Source: Desulfobacteraceae bacterium (lineage in GTDB: Bacteria > Desulfobacterota > Desulfobacteria > Desulfobacterales > Desulfobacteraceae). From it: a stretch of DNA of 6,390 nucleotides. The stretch spans positions 1 to 6,390 of the forward strand of contig DAOWDR010000247.1 of the NCBI GenBank assembly GCA_030638935.1, read 5' to 3'. This document shows, in pieces, positions 1 to 6,390 of the stretch; positions within the stretch are counted from its first letter, which is position 1; each line of letters starts with the position of its first letter. A program made the position numbers and the translations under genes. The notes under the pieces are model-generated. The model was not told the origin of the DNA and did no database searches. It saw only the letters and a list, made by a program, of their open reading frames with translations.

Positions 1-2475
1 ACCTCATTTTTTAAAACCACCTATGATTTGACCCTTCCCAGGGGAGATAAGCAAACTCTGGAAGATGCATTCCTGGTCATAAAAGATTATGCCGGCGGAG
101 CCTTATTGCTGGAAGAGGAAATTGAAAGGGAACGTGGAATTATACTGGCTGAAAAAAGGGAGAGGGATTCTGTTTCCTATCGGACCTTTAAACGGGAACT
201 ATCCTTTGAACTGCCTGGATCACTATTAAATCAGCGGTTGCCCATAGGTAAACAATCGGTTATTCAGGCAGCAGACAGAAAACTTTTAAAAGGCTTTTAT
301 GACCGCTGGTATCGACCGGATAACATGGCCCTTGTCATTGTCGGGGATATGGACATTAAAAAGACAGAGGAGTTGATTAAAAATACATTTTCAACATTGC
401 AGCCCCGGACAATTATCCCAGGGGAACCAGGAAATATTTTTTGGAAATCCCGGAATGGATTTTCGGCATTTTACCATTATGAACCAGAAGCAGGTAACAC
501 AGAAGTTACCATTGAAAGGATTTCCCATACACCCTTTGAAGCTGAAACCATTGAAAAATTAATGGAAACCGTTCTGGGAAATCTTGCTGATTCTGTTTTT
601 CAGAATCGATTGTCAAGCATGGTTAGAAAGCAATCTGCAAGCTTTTCATCCGCTTCGGTTTATTCTGGGACCTTTTTACAAAATATTTCCATGGCTGCCG
701 TTAAGGCCAACTGCGAACCTGACAAATGGAAACAAAGCCTTGGTCAACTTGAAAAGACCCTCAGACAGGCAATAGAAAATGGTTTTTTACCCCAGGAACT
801 TGCCAGGGTCAAGGCTGATTTTATTTCCAGACTTGATACCGATGTGCTCCAGGCAGATACCAGAAAAACCTCCCGACTGGCTCAATCTATTCTCGGGGCC
901 ATGAATCGGAAAGACCTGTTTTTATCGCCTCTGCAAAAACAGAAATTGTTGAAAACCCATATACAGGGATTAACCCTTGAACAGGTTAATCAGGCATTTA
1001 GAAAGTCCTGGACCAACGATCAAAGATTGATTCTGGTCTCAGGCAATGCAAAGATATCTGAAAGCAAGAATAGGTCTGCAAATGAACAGATTTTAGATAT
1101 CTATCGTAAAAGTCTGGCCCAGTCGATTCAAGAGTTTAAACGGTTTGAATCCAAATCCTTTCCCTACCTTCCCATTCCAAAAATCAAGGCCAAAATTCTG
1201 GATAAAAAAGAGGATATAAAGGGATTAGGGATCACCCAGATAGAATTCCAGAATAAAGTTCGCTTGAATCTTAAAAAAACGGATTTCAAAAAAGGCGAAT
1301 TTCTATTCAAAGTTGTATTTGGAAAAGGAGGGTCATCAGAACCTGAATCCTTGCCCGGATTATCCGCACTTGCCGAATCCACCATACGACTAAGCGGATT
1401 TCAATCCATGGATCCGGACCAGATTGGAGATGCACTGGCAGGAAAAGACGTGGACATTGGGTTTAGTATCAAAGATAATTATTTTGCACTAGCAGGGTCC
1501 GGGGGTCCTAAAGAAGCAGAAATTATTTTTCAACTTATTTACACCTACCTCAAAGATCCAGGATTCAGACCCCAGGGGCTTGCCCTTGCCAAAACACATT
1601 ATAAGCAAATGTATGAGGCCATGAAAAGAACCCCCGACGGAATTATGCGCATAAGAGGAAATCGCTTTCTGGCAAAAGGGGATTTAAGGTTTGGGCTTTT
1701 ACCCCCGGAAAACATAAACAGGATCACCCTGGAAGAGGTTGAAGGATGGCTAAAACCTGTTTTTGAAACTTCCCCCATTGAAGTTTCCATTGTCGGGGAT
1801 TTTGACCCGGATACAATTATAAAATATGCGAGCACTTATTTAGGTGGGCTGGAAACAAGGGAACAATCCTTTGGATCTGAATTCAAAAAAGTAAGTGTTT
1901 TCTTCCCCAAGGGTGAAACGCTTACACTTACTCTTGATACAAAAATCGACAAAGGTATGGTCCGGGTCGCTTTTTTAACCGATGATTTTTGGGATATCAT
2001 GAAAACCCGGAAAATTTCAATGTTGGCAAAGGTTTTTTCCGAACGGCTCAGAAAAACAATCCGTGAAGAGCTTGGGGCATCCTATTCCCCCTATGTATAT
2101 AATAACCCGTCCCTCATTTACGATGGATATGGAGTTATGCATGTGGTGGTGAACGTATTGCCGGAAAATTCAAATATTGTTTTTAAACAGGTGGAAAAAA
2201 TTGTTGGTGAGTTAGCAAAGGAGGGGGTTGAGAAAAAAGAATTGGAGCTTATGAAAAACCCTCTGTTAAACCAATTAACGGTTTTAAGACAGACCAACTC
2301 CTATTGGCTGAATTCGGTAATGGCCAATTCATTTAATCACCCTGAAAGATTAGACTGGGCCAACCATCTTCTATCTGGGTATTCAGGCATAACCCATGAC
2401 GACCTGACTATCTTAGCCAAACGATATCTGAAGATAAACCAGGGTGCTCTGATTATTATTAAGCCGGGAAAATAG
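1..2475 (+). CDS. M16 family zinc metallopeptidase, PqqL-like (5' truncated by window edge)
   Basis: Large insulinase/pitrilysin-superfamily protease. The frame is open through base 1, so the TTG at 28 is not the true start. About 824 codons are present, and roughly 110 more are expected if it matches PqqL-type proteins of about 930 residues. The HxxEH zinc motif and any signal peptide must lie off the left edge. What remains of the active site is the downstream glutamate motif: ERERGIILAE at bases 124-153, whose last Glu (151-153) aligns with the third zinc ligand. The segment YDRWYRPDNMALVIVGD (about 298-348) is the typical end of the first M16 domain. The third domain carries the PqqL-style LAGK stretch (about 1432-1446). 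The fourth has IREELGASYSP, whose Arg (2062-2064) and Tyr (2083-2085) match the spacing of the substrate-binding R/Y pair of insulin-degrading enzyme. Family members are usually periplasmic and degrade peptides; the substrate here is unknown. It converges on the PilZ gene. The family is clear, the PqqL subtype likely. Confidence 0.93.
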   Translation, partial: TSFFKTTYDLTLPRGDKQTLEDAFLVIKDYAGGALLLEEEIERERGIILAEKRERDSVSYRTFKRELSFELPGSLLNQRLPIGKQSVIQAADRKLLKGFYDRWYRPDNMALVIVGDMDIKKTEELIKNTFSTLQPRTIIPGEPGNIFWKSRNGFSAFYHYEPEAGNTEVTIERISHTPFEAETIEKLMETVLGNLADSVFQNRLSSMVRKQSASFSSASVYSGTFLQNISMAAVKANCEPDKWKQSLGQLEKTLRQAIENGFLPQELARVKADFISRLDTDVLQADTRKTSRLAQSILGAMNRKDLFLSPLQKQKLLKTHIQGLTLEQVNQAFRKSWTNDQRLILVSGNAKISESKNRSANEQILDIYRKSLAQSIQEFKRFESKSFPYLPIPKIKAKILDKKEDIKGLGITQIEFQNKVRLNLKKTDFKKGEFLFKVVFGKGGSSEPESLPGLSALAESTIRLSGFQSMDPDQIGDALAGKDVDIGFSIKDNYFALAGSGGPKEAEIIFQLIYTYLKDPGFRPQGLALAKTHYKQMYEAMKRTPDGIMRIRGNRFLAKGDLRFGLLPPENINRITLEEVEGWLKPVFETSPIEVSIVGDFDPDTIIKYASTYLGGLETREQSFGSEFKKVSVFFPKGETLTLTLDTKIDKGMVRVAFLTDDFWDIMKTRKISMLAKVFSERLRKTIREELGASYSPYVYNNPSLIYDGYGVMHVVVNVLPENSNIVFKQVEKIVGELAKEGVEKKELELMKNPLLNQLTVLRQTNSYWLNSVMANSFNHPERLDWANHLLSGYSGITHDDLTILAKRYLKINQGALIIIKPGK

Positions 2476-2513
2476 TGGATTGATATTTTTTAATGACTGG
2501 ATTTGATAAAGAT

Positions 2514-2546
2514 GCCCAAGATGGTCCGGATTTGATCCGGTTGGGC
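2514..2546. terminator. Nested hairpin between convergent genes, possible bidirectional terminator
   Basis: The inner stem CCGGAT (2526-2531) pairs with ATCCGG (2535-2540) across a TTG loop. The outer stem GCCCAA (2514-2519) pairs with TTGGGC (2541-2546). The two stems stack directly on the 3' side, with a 6-nt bulge (GATGGT, 2520-2525) on the 5' side. It lies in the 94 bp between the peptidase stop and the PilZ stop, where both transcripts would need to end. Neither strand has a U-tract right after the stem, so it is not a standard intrinsic terminator. It could instead be a processing or stability hairpin. Confidence 0.4.
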
Positions 2547-2569
2547 AATGAGATGGTTGAATGATTTGC

Positions 2570-2986
2570 TTAAGATTTGTATTCAGTTGGTAATTTTTCA
2601 ACCTGTTCAGATACATTATTACGCAGATAGTAGTCCAGATCAAAAAGCTGTTTAAAGCTTAAATCCGTAAATTGGACATGTCGTTTTCTAACCTTCATGG
2701 AACTGAAAGAAGGCGCATTTGTAATCTCGTAATCTGAAACTGTTTTAAAGGGCAGATCTCCCACATAATAGCCCATACTACTCAGGAAGACAGAATCCTC
2801 CGGTATTATATCAGATTCTTTGTCATCATTACTGGTATCGATATATTTAAATGAAAGTCCGCCCATACTGATATCAATGATTTGACCCAGTTTGTGGGAA
2901 TTAGGGCTAATTGCTGCATATGCCCCGTCAACTGCCTTATATCGTTTGTTTCTGCGCCTTTCGACTGTGCGTTTCCTGCCGACCAT
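2570..2986 (-). CDS. PilZ domain protein, putative c-di-GMP receptor
   Basis: Small single-domain PilZ protein of 138 residues from the chosen start, expected in the cytoplasm. It shows both halves of the c-di-GMP binding signature: RxxxR (R11 and R15 in ERRRNKRYK) and DxSxxG (D38, S40, G43 in IIDISMGGLSF). These are followed by the beta-barrel and a closing HVQFTDLSFKQLFDLDYYLRNN segment, which is typical of PilZ C-termini. There is no attached output domain, so it probably acts by binding a partner when c-di-GMP rises; the partner cannot be read from the context. The frame also allows ATG at 3029-3031, adding 15 residues (153 aa), but that codon has no visible ribosome binding site. The ATG at 2984-2986 has AAAGGA upstream, with AGGA 8 nt from the start, so I prefer it. 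The family is clear; the start is uncertain. It appears monocistronic, with its own upstream leader. Confidence 0.9.
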   Translation of the reverse strand: MVGRKRTVERRRNKRYKAVDGAYAAISPNSHKLGQIIDISMGGLSFKYIDTSNDDKESDIIPEDSVFLSSMGYYVGDLPFKTVSDYEITNAPSFSSMKVRKRHVQFTDLSFKQLFDLDYYLRNNVSEQVEKLPTEYKS

Positions 2987-2994
2987 AATAGCAT

Positions 2995-2998
2995 TCCT
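2995..2998 (-). promoter_or_regulatory. Shine-Dalgarno AGGA favouring the shorter PilZ start
   Basis: On the - strand, AAAGGAAT precedes the ATG at 2986-2984, with 8 nt between AGGA and the start codon. The upstream ATG at 3031 is preceded by an AT-rich stretch without a GGAG-like element. This is why the 138-residue form is preferred over the 153-residue form. Confidence 0.5.
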
Positions 2999-3052
2999 TT
3001 GGATCATGGTTCCATCAATTGATTTCAACATAATAGTTATTGCAAATAAGCT

Positions 3053-3065
3053 GCATATTTTATGC
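3053..3065. repeat. Short inverted repeat in the PilZ leader
   Basis: GCATA (3053-3057) is the exact reverse complement of TATGC (3061-3065), with a TTT spacer. It lies just upstream of the longer PilZ ATG and could be a small operator or part of leader structure. Five-base arms can occur by chance in AT-rich DNA. Confidence 0.3.
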
Positions 3066-3068
3066 CAT

Positions 3069-3093
3069 TCTCTGTTTTCATTAAAAATAGAGA
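3069..3093. repeat. Ten-base inverted repeat in the PilZ leader
   Basis: TCTCTGTTTT (3069-3078) pairs with AAAATAGAGA (3084-3093) around a CATTA loop. As + strand RNA all ten positions pair, with one G-U wobble. As - strand RNA, the likely transcript, that position becomes an A-C mismatch. It falls within the presumed 5' leader of the PilZ gene. No U-tract follows on the - strand, so it does not look like an attenuator terminator. Confidence 0.4.
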
Positions 3094-3137
3094 AGGATTA
3101 TGTTCAATCAGAGATCAATAAGCGTCAATTCCTGTTT

Positions 3138-3166
3138 GTTTTATTCCACTGAATCCAATATGTCAA
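3138..3166 (-). promoter_or_regulatory. Candidate sigma-70 promoter for the PilZ gene
   Basis: On the - strand a perfect TTGACA -35 (3166-3161) is followed by exactly 17 nt and then TAAAAC (3143-3138), a 4-of-6 match to TATAAT. Transcription would start near 3131, leaving a leader of about 100 nt to the ATG at 3031 or about 145 nt to the ATG at 2986. The consensus -35 and ideal spacing are notable, but AT-rich DNA makes chance matches common. Confidence 0.45.
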
Positions 3167-3228
3167 TTGAAGTACTTAAATTTGCTGTTATTGAGGAAGG
3201 GCTTTCATTATAAGATATCCTTTGCTGG

Positions 3229-3260
3229 AAAATAAAGTTATAAAATAGGAACTTTATTCC
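3229..3260 (-). terminator. Weak AT-rich hairpin downstream of recX
   Basis: AATAAAGTT (3231-3239) and AACTTTATT (3250-3258) are perfect 9-base inverted repeats around a 10-nt loop. They can be extended by a GG/CC pair past a two-base bulge. The hairpin lies about 34 nt past the recX stop, where a terminator for the three-gene operon would be expected. The stem is almost all A-T and only a short T-rich stretch follows, so termination would be weak at best. Confidence 0.3.
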
Positions 3261-3291
3261 TTAAAATAATACATTTTTTACTTATTTCATT

Positions 3292-3783
3292 TTATCTTTC
3301 AGGATCATTTTGACAGACCGGATTCTGAGATTTAGTAAAAATTTGTTGCCAGGTGGATTGGATTACAGAAAAACCAAACCCCCTGTATCGCAAATAAGCA
3401 AACACTTTTTTCTTCAAAGACTCTTCATCAAGATGCTGCCATAATCTTATCTTTTGCCTAACTGCAAGAAGAGCCAACTCAAGGTCGTCATATTCAACTA
3501 TCAATTCGTCTATGATGGCCGGAGAAATTCCTTTTTTTCCAAGCTCGTACCTGAAGGCGAATAGAGATTTGGGTTTATTTCTCTTCCGGTTTTCAAGATA
3601 ATTTTCGGCAAAGATTCTGTCATTAAGATAATTTTCCTGCAGAAGCCTTTGCACAACCGTCTCAACGATCAAGGGAGCAAAGCCTTTTTTAAACAAATAG
3701 TCATTCATTTCAAGGATACTTCTATGTCGTCTTGAAAGATAACCCAGAGCCTTGCCAAAGGCTTTTTTAATATTGGTTTCCAT
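3292..3783 (-). CDS. recX: Regulatory protein RecX
   Basis: 163-residue RecX family protein, a typical length. RecX binds RecA filaments in the cytoplasm and usually limits filament growth, recombinase activity and the SOS response. The sequence shows the three helical repeats of the family: ALGYLSRRHRSILEMNDYLFKKGF (residues 12-35), LLQENYLNDRIFAENYLENRKRNKPKSLFAFRYELGKKGI (about 47-86, including the conserved YLND..FA and EL..KGI) and KVFAYLRYRGFGFSVIQSTW (126-145). The start ATG (3783-3781) lies 2 nt after the thioesterase TAG. No strong Shine-Dalgarno is visible, only a distant GGA, so translation probably depends on coupling to the upstream gene. It is last in an operon with an AsmA-like gene and a thioesterase, and no recA is in view. 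Family assignment is firm. Confidence 0.93.
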   Translation of the reverse strand: METNIKKAFGKALGYLSRRHRSILEMNDYLFKKGFAPLIVETVVQRLLQENYLNDRIFAENYLENRKRNKPKSLFAFRYELGKKGISPAIIDELIVEYDDLELALLAVRQKIRLWQHLDEESLKKKVFAYLRYRGFGFSVIQSTWQQIFTKSQNPVCQNDPER

Positions 3784-3785
3784 TT

Positions 3786-4538
3786 CTATATTCTTTTCCA
3801 GGTTATGGTTAAATTAGCCAATTTAACCATGCTATCCTTAAGAAAAATTGAATGATGTGTAATGAGATTGTCAGAACCATTGTCAATCTTTACACATGAT
3901 AGAATTTTGTCAGGATAAAAAGATTCTTTTATAAAGGAAACAATACAGTTTTCAGGTGCAAATTCAAAAAGAAGCTTTGCCGGTATAGCTTCCATGGCCC
4001 ATTGGGTATAAACAGTATTGTTGACATGCTGGTTCAGGTCCAGGTCATGGACCCTGATCTTAAATTCAGATTCATGGTCAAATTCAATAAGATCATGGTC
4101 GTTTTTTACAAGTTCTGGACAGGTTTCTGCCGGAGTCAGTAACTCTTTGGGCAGATGTGGGCTAAGTCGGACCGGTTTTGAATTGTTGGCCTTAACCAAT
4201 ATCCAGATTCCCAATGCGGAAATCAGTTCTTCCCTATCCTGGTTTACAATGGAAAATTGTCTGAGTTCATATAAATTTTTCCATGGGGATCGCCAGGTTT
4301 TAATTTCCAGGGGTTCCAGTAATTTAGGATTTTTATGTATCTGGGTCTGATACCTGGACACCACCCACTTGAGTTGTTTTTTTGCCATATCAAATCCCGA
4401 GATACCTAATTTATCACACTGCAGGCTTGCTACATCCTGGAAGATATTTAAAAGTCGGTCAATGCGAATCTGCCCGTTTGCACCAATGGCGGAATAGGGG
4501 AGTTCCATATTTTGGGTAAAGACAGAGTCCAGGTCCAT
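3786..4538 (-). CDS. Acyl-ACP thioesterase (FatA/FatB type, double hotdog)
   Basis: 250-residue cytoplasmic enzyme that hydrolyses acyl-ACP to free fatty acid and holo-ACP, drawing acyl chains out of fatty acid synthesis. The N-terminal hotdog includes the DRLLNIFQDVASLQCDKLG and LKWVVSRYQTQIHKNPKLLEPLEIKTW segments. The second hotdog carries RVHDLDLNQHVNNTVYTQWAMEAIP, which matches the plant FatA/FatB catalytic loop with its Asp, Asn and His (D167, N169, H171 from this start). A Glu 34 residues after the His (E205, in IKESFYPDKI) fits the fourth catalytic position, so the enzyme looks intact. Chain-length preference cannot be read. The start is ATG at 4538-4536, one base after the TAA of the AsmA-like gene, with GAGGA about 11 nt upstream inside that gene. 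A TTG at 4556-4554 is also in frame (256 aa) but lacks a ribosome binding site. recX follows after 2 nt. Confidence 0.9.
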   Translation of the reverse strand: MDLDSVFTQNMELPYSAIGANGQIRIDRLLNIFQDVASLQCDKLGISGFDMAKKQLKWVVSRYQTQIHKNPKLLEPLEIKTWRSPWKNLYELRQFSIVNQDREELISALGIWILVKANNSKPVRLSPHLPKELLTPAETCPELVKNDHDLIEFDHESEFKIRVHDLDLNQHVNNTVYTQWAMEAIPAKLLFEFAPENCIVSFIKESFYPDKILSCVKIDNGSDNLITHHSIFLKDSMVKLANLTITWKRI

Positions 4539-4539
4539 A

Positions 4540-6390
4540 TTAAGGTGTTTCCTCAAATAATCTGACAGGTGTTTTTAAGATATCCCCCAGCATATTTACC
4601 AATCCTTTTCCCACAGCAGACGGATGGAGCGGGATGACCACAGGGTCTGTTATGCTGCCCGTGGCTTTGGCGGGAAATGACACCAGTCTGCCGCTGAGCA
4701 TGGTATTAACAACCGGAATATATTTAATAATGGTATCAATGGTCTTAAAGGGAGCGACCAGGCAGGTTAAATCCATTTTATCATTTAGGGGGTCTATCCA
4801 ACCACTGAAAATAAGGGCCATGTTATCGGCATCAATTATTGCTTTTTTCAAGTGAATAACACTATTTTTGATGTCAGCTTCAATAACAATGGTACGGTAT
4901 CCGATCCCTTCTTTTGTAATATCAGCAAAATGCAAAATATTCAGAACGGAAAGCAAACGGGACAAAAAGGTCCATTTGTATATTCTGCCATTGCTGGCAT
5001 TCAGAGTCAGGGTACCGTTCTGTCGAAGTGAAATCATATCAGAAGAAGCTTGTCCGGACAGGTTGCAGGTAAATGAATAGGGCCCGTCAATGATATTATT
5101 TTTTTGAAAAAGACATGAGATCATATCCGCAATATTTTCTTTATCCAAAGGCTTGATAGTAAACTCAGTGATTACCTGTTTGTCTTTGGTGTCATGGGTC
5201 AACTCCACTATACCAGTGCCTGATAGATCACATAGGCTGGCATTAAAAATTTGAATTTTGGTTTTGTCTTTAGTAAAATCAATCTGGGTGTCGATGTTTG
5301 AAAAATCCATTTTCTTGTAGCTAAGTTGTCGAGTGTTCAAGTATAGGGTTTTGTGATCAAAAAGAGGCTGGGTTTTTATTTTTTTTCCCTGGTTTCCAAT
5401 AGCCATAAATGAATCAAGGTTGATTTTATCGGTATCCAGGTGAATGTTGGAGTCTGGGTCGGTGGATATTTTTATTGGATCACCCGCTGTAAAGGAGACA
5501 AGAAGATTATGTAAAAAAGAGCCTTTGATTAATAATTTTTCCAGGGTTTGGGTATTTAAAACCCCGTTAAAATTTATCAGGGGTTCGGAAGTATCCTTGT
5601 TGAGCATTACCATTGCATTTGATATTTTTTCGTCCTTGAGAATTAAAAGCCTTGGATATAGGTCTTTGGGATTTTTTCCGGTCAGATCAAAGGAAAGCTT
5701 AGGCCCTGAAGGAAATGAAACCCTGCCTTGAAACAGGGTCTTGTCTTTTGTTGTTTCAAAACTTGACTCAAAAATTTCAATGGGGAGTCCGATGCTTGAT
5801 AAATTCGCTTTATCAATGGCATATGAAAGCCAGGATAAATCTTCTATTTGAGCTTTAACCCCTTGAACCTCAATCATTTGATCGGTTAGATGAAAGCTGC
5901 CTAAACCTGCTTTTATATCGTTTTTGCCTTGATCCTGGTTAAACCCGATATTGATATCAATGCCCGAACCCCTAATGTCAAACTGCCATTTTTCTGGTTC
6001 AAAAACAGGCCCTTTAAGCCTGACCTTGTCGACAATAAGATTTCCATTTATATTTTTGACAGGTGACATATTATTTGAAACCTGGTCATAGGATTTGAGC
6101 CAGGGCATCATTTCATCCAGATTAAGCCTGGCAGAATCTGTACTTATATCAAAATAGGGGGATTTACTAAAATCTATACTTGCCTTCAACCCTTGAACTG
6201 AACTGCCCTGAAGAGAACCTGAAAAATCTTCTAAAACTATTTTGTCAGCTTCATAGGCAAATATTCCATTGGTAATGGTAATGGGCAAGGGAATAAGGTC
6301 ATAAAAACCTTTTATTGATAAATTTTGGGCTGTCACATGGACAAAAAGTTCTTTTTGCATACTTTCCATGCCAAGTTTAAGGAATGCATC
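4540..6390 (-). CDS. AsmA-like C-terminal domain protein (5' truncated by window edge)
   Basis: At least 616 codons. The frame stays open through base 6390, so the ATG at 6369 is probably internal and the true N-terminus, where an inner-membrane anchor would be expected, lies outside the window. The visible part is a long run of alternating hydrophobic beta-strand segments without transmembrane helices, as in AsmA/YhdP/TamB-like proteins. The best match is the end: from about residue 430 (counted from the ATG at 6369) it has the AsmA-like C-terminal pattern, including SGWIDPLNDKMDLTCLVAP, IIKYIPVVNTMLSGRLVSFPAKATGS and ITDPVVIPLHPSA. In E. coli, relatives span the periplasm and move phospholipids between the membranes; that this protein does so is inference. 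Its TAA lies one base from the thioesterase ATG, so it heads (or is part of) a coupled operon with that gene and recX. An A8 run (5379-5386) is in frame and the gene is intact here. Confidence 0.82.
   Translation of the reverse strand, partial: DAFLKLGMESMQKELFVHVTAQNLSIKGFYDLIPLPITITNGIFAYEADKIVLEDFSGSLQGSSVQGLKASIDFSKSPYFDISTDSARLNLDEMMPWLKSYDQVSNNMSPVKNINGNLIVDKVRLKGPVFEPEKWQFDIRGSGIDINIGFNQDQGKNDIKAGLGSFHLTDQMIEVQGVKAQIEDLSWLSYAIDKANLSSIGLPIEIFESSFETTKDKTLFQGRVSFPSGPKLSFDLTGKNPKDLYPRLLILKDEKISNAMVMLNKDTSEPLINFNGVLNTQTLEKLLIKGSFLHNLLVSFTAGDPIKISTDPDSNIHLDTDKINLDSFMAIGNQGKKIKTQPLFDHKTLYLNTRQLSYKKMDFSNIDTQIDFTKDKTKIQIFNASLCDLSGTGIVELTHDTKDKQVITEFTIKPLDKENIADMISCLFQKNNIIDGPYSFTCNLSGQASSDMISLRQNGTLTLNASNGRIYKWTFLSRLLSVLNILHFADITKEGIGYRTIVIEADIKNSVIHLKKAIIDADNMALIFSGWIDPLNDKMDLTCLVAPFKTIDTIIKYIPVVNTMLSGRLVSFPAKATGSITDPVVIPLHPSAVGKGLVNMLGDILKTPVRLFEETP

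Larger units (their letters stand above)
2987..3291. other. AT-rich intergenic region between recX and the PilZ gene
   Basis: About 260-305 bases, depending on the PilZ start, with no supported gene. In - strand order it holds a weak AT-rich hairpin after recX (3231-3258), an isolated TATAAT (3207-3212) without a good -35, a better sigma-70 promoter candidate (3138-3166), and two inverted repeats in the presumed PilZ leader (3069-3093 and 3053-3065). A 37-codon + strand frame (3100-3213) runs through it without convincing support. Confidence 0.7.

Noticed and set aside
28..30. TTG at 28 as the start of the M16 peptidase.
   Set aside because: The frame is open to base 1 and the upstream residues (TSFFKTTYDL) are typical of the region after HxxEH in M16 enzymes, so the gene continues beyond the window.
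1164..1835. Antisense open frames inside the M16 gene (1164-1385 and 1599-1835).
   Set aside because: They are shadows of a clearly conserved protease gene on the other strand and show no family features.
3190..3208. A six-codon - strand leader frame (MKALPQ) preceded by AAAGGA.
   Set aside because: It is very short, its ATG overlaps the TATAAT at 3207-3212, and its codons show no pattern of an attenuation leader.
3207..3212. Perfect TATAAT on the - strand as an alternative PilZ promoter.
   Set aside because: No -35 element is recognisable at 16-18 nt (TTATTT at 17 nt), and there is no extended -10 TG. The TTGACA promoter at 3138-3166 is better supported, although both could be used.
3100..3213. 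A 37-codon + strand frame (ATG at 3100, TAA at 3211-3213) with AGAAGG just upstream.
   Set aside because: The Shine-Dalgarno spacing is too short (about 3 nt), the peptide has no recognisable features, and it runs antisense across the best promoter candidate for the PilZ gene. Chance is the simpler explanation.
4554..4556. TTG at 4556 as the thioesterase start.
   Set aside because: It lies inside the AsmA-like gene without a Shine-Dalgarno. The ATG at 4538 sits one base after that gene's stop and is preceded by GAGGA.
6367..6369. ATG at 6369 as the start of the AsmA-like gene.
   Set aside because: Seven more in-frame codons run to the window edge without a stop, no signal or membrane anchor follows this ATG, and AsmA-like proteins are usually longer.

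Overview
The window reads as ordinary chromosomal sequence from a Gram-negative bacterium. It is AT-leaning by eye. The gene set (PqqL-type M16 zinc peptidase, PilZ protein, RecX, FatA/FatB-type acyl-ACP thioesterase, AsmA-like envelope protein) fits a Desulfobacterota (former Deltaproteobacteria) genome, perhaps Desulfobacterales. That assignment is an impression from protein style, not a search result. I see no tRNA, rRNA, CRISPR array, insertion sequence or phage gene.

Layout. On the + strand, a large M16 metallopeptidase enters from the left edge already truncated at its N-terminus and ends at 2475. The other four genes are on the - strand and converge on it. Reading from the right edge leftward they are: an AsmA-like protein whose frame is open through the edge (stop at 4540), an acyl-ACP thioesterase (4538-3786), recX (3783-3292), a 260-305 bp AT-rich intergenic stretch, and a small PilZ-domain gene (about 2986 or 3031 down to 2570). 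A nested hairpin sits in the 94 bp between the convergent peptidase and PilZ genes.

Functional picture. The AsmA-like gene, thioesterase and recX are packed with gaps of 1 and 2 nt (TAA-t-ATG and TAG-aa-ATG). They are almost certainly one transcription unit with coupled translation. The first two point to envelope lipid supply: AsmA-like proteins are linked to lipid transfer and outer-membrane homeostasis, and the thioesterase releases fatty acids from acyl carrier protein. RecX, a RecA modulator, is a passenger here with no recA in view. The PilZ gene is separated by a non-coding leader that holds a candidate sigma-70 promoter and two short inverted repeats, so it is probably transcribed on its own. 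It would be a c-di-GMP receptor or effector.

I found no convincing undescribed system. The items worth a second look are the lipid/recX operon, the structured PilZ leader with its start-site ambiguity, and the nested hairpin lacking a U-tract between the convergent genes.
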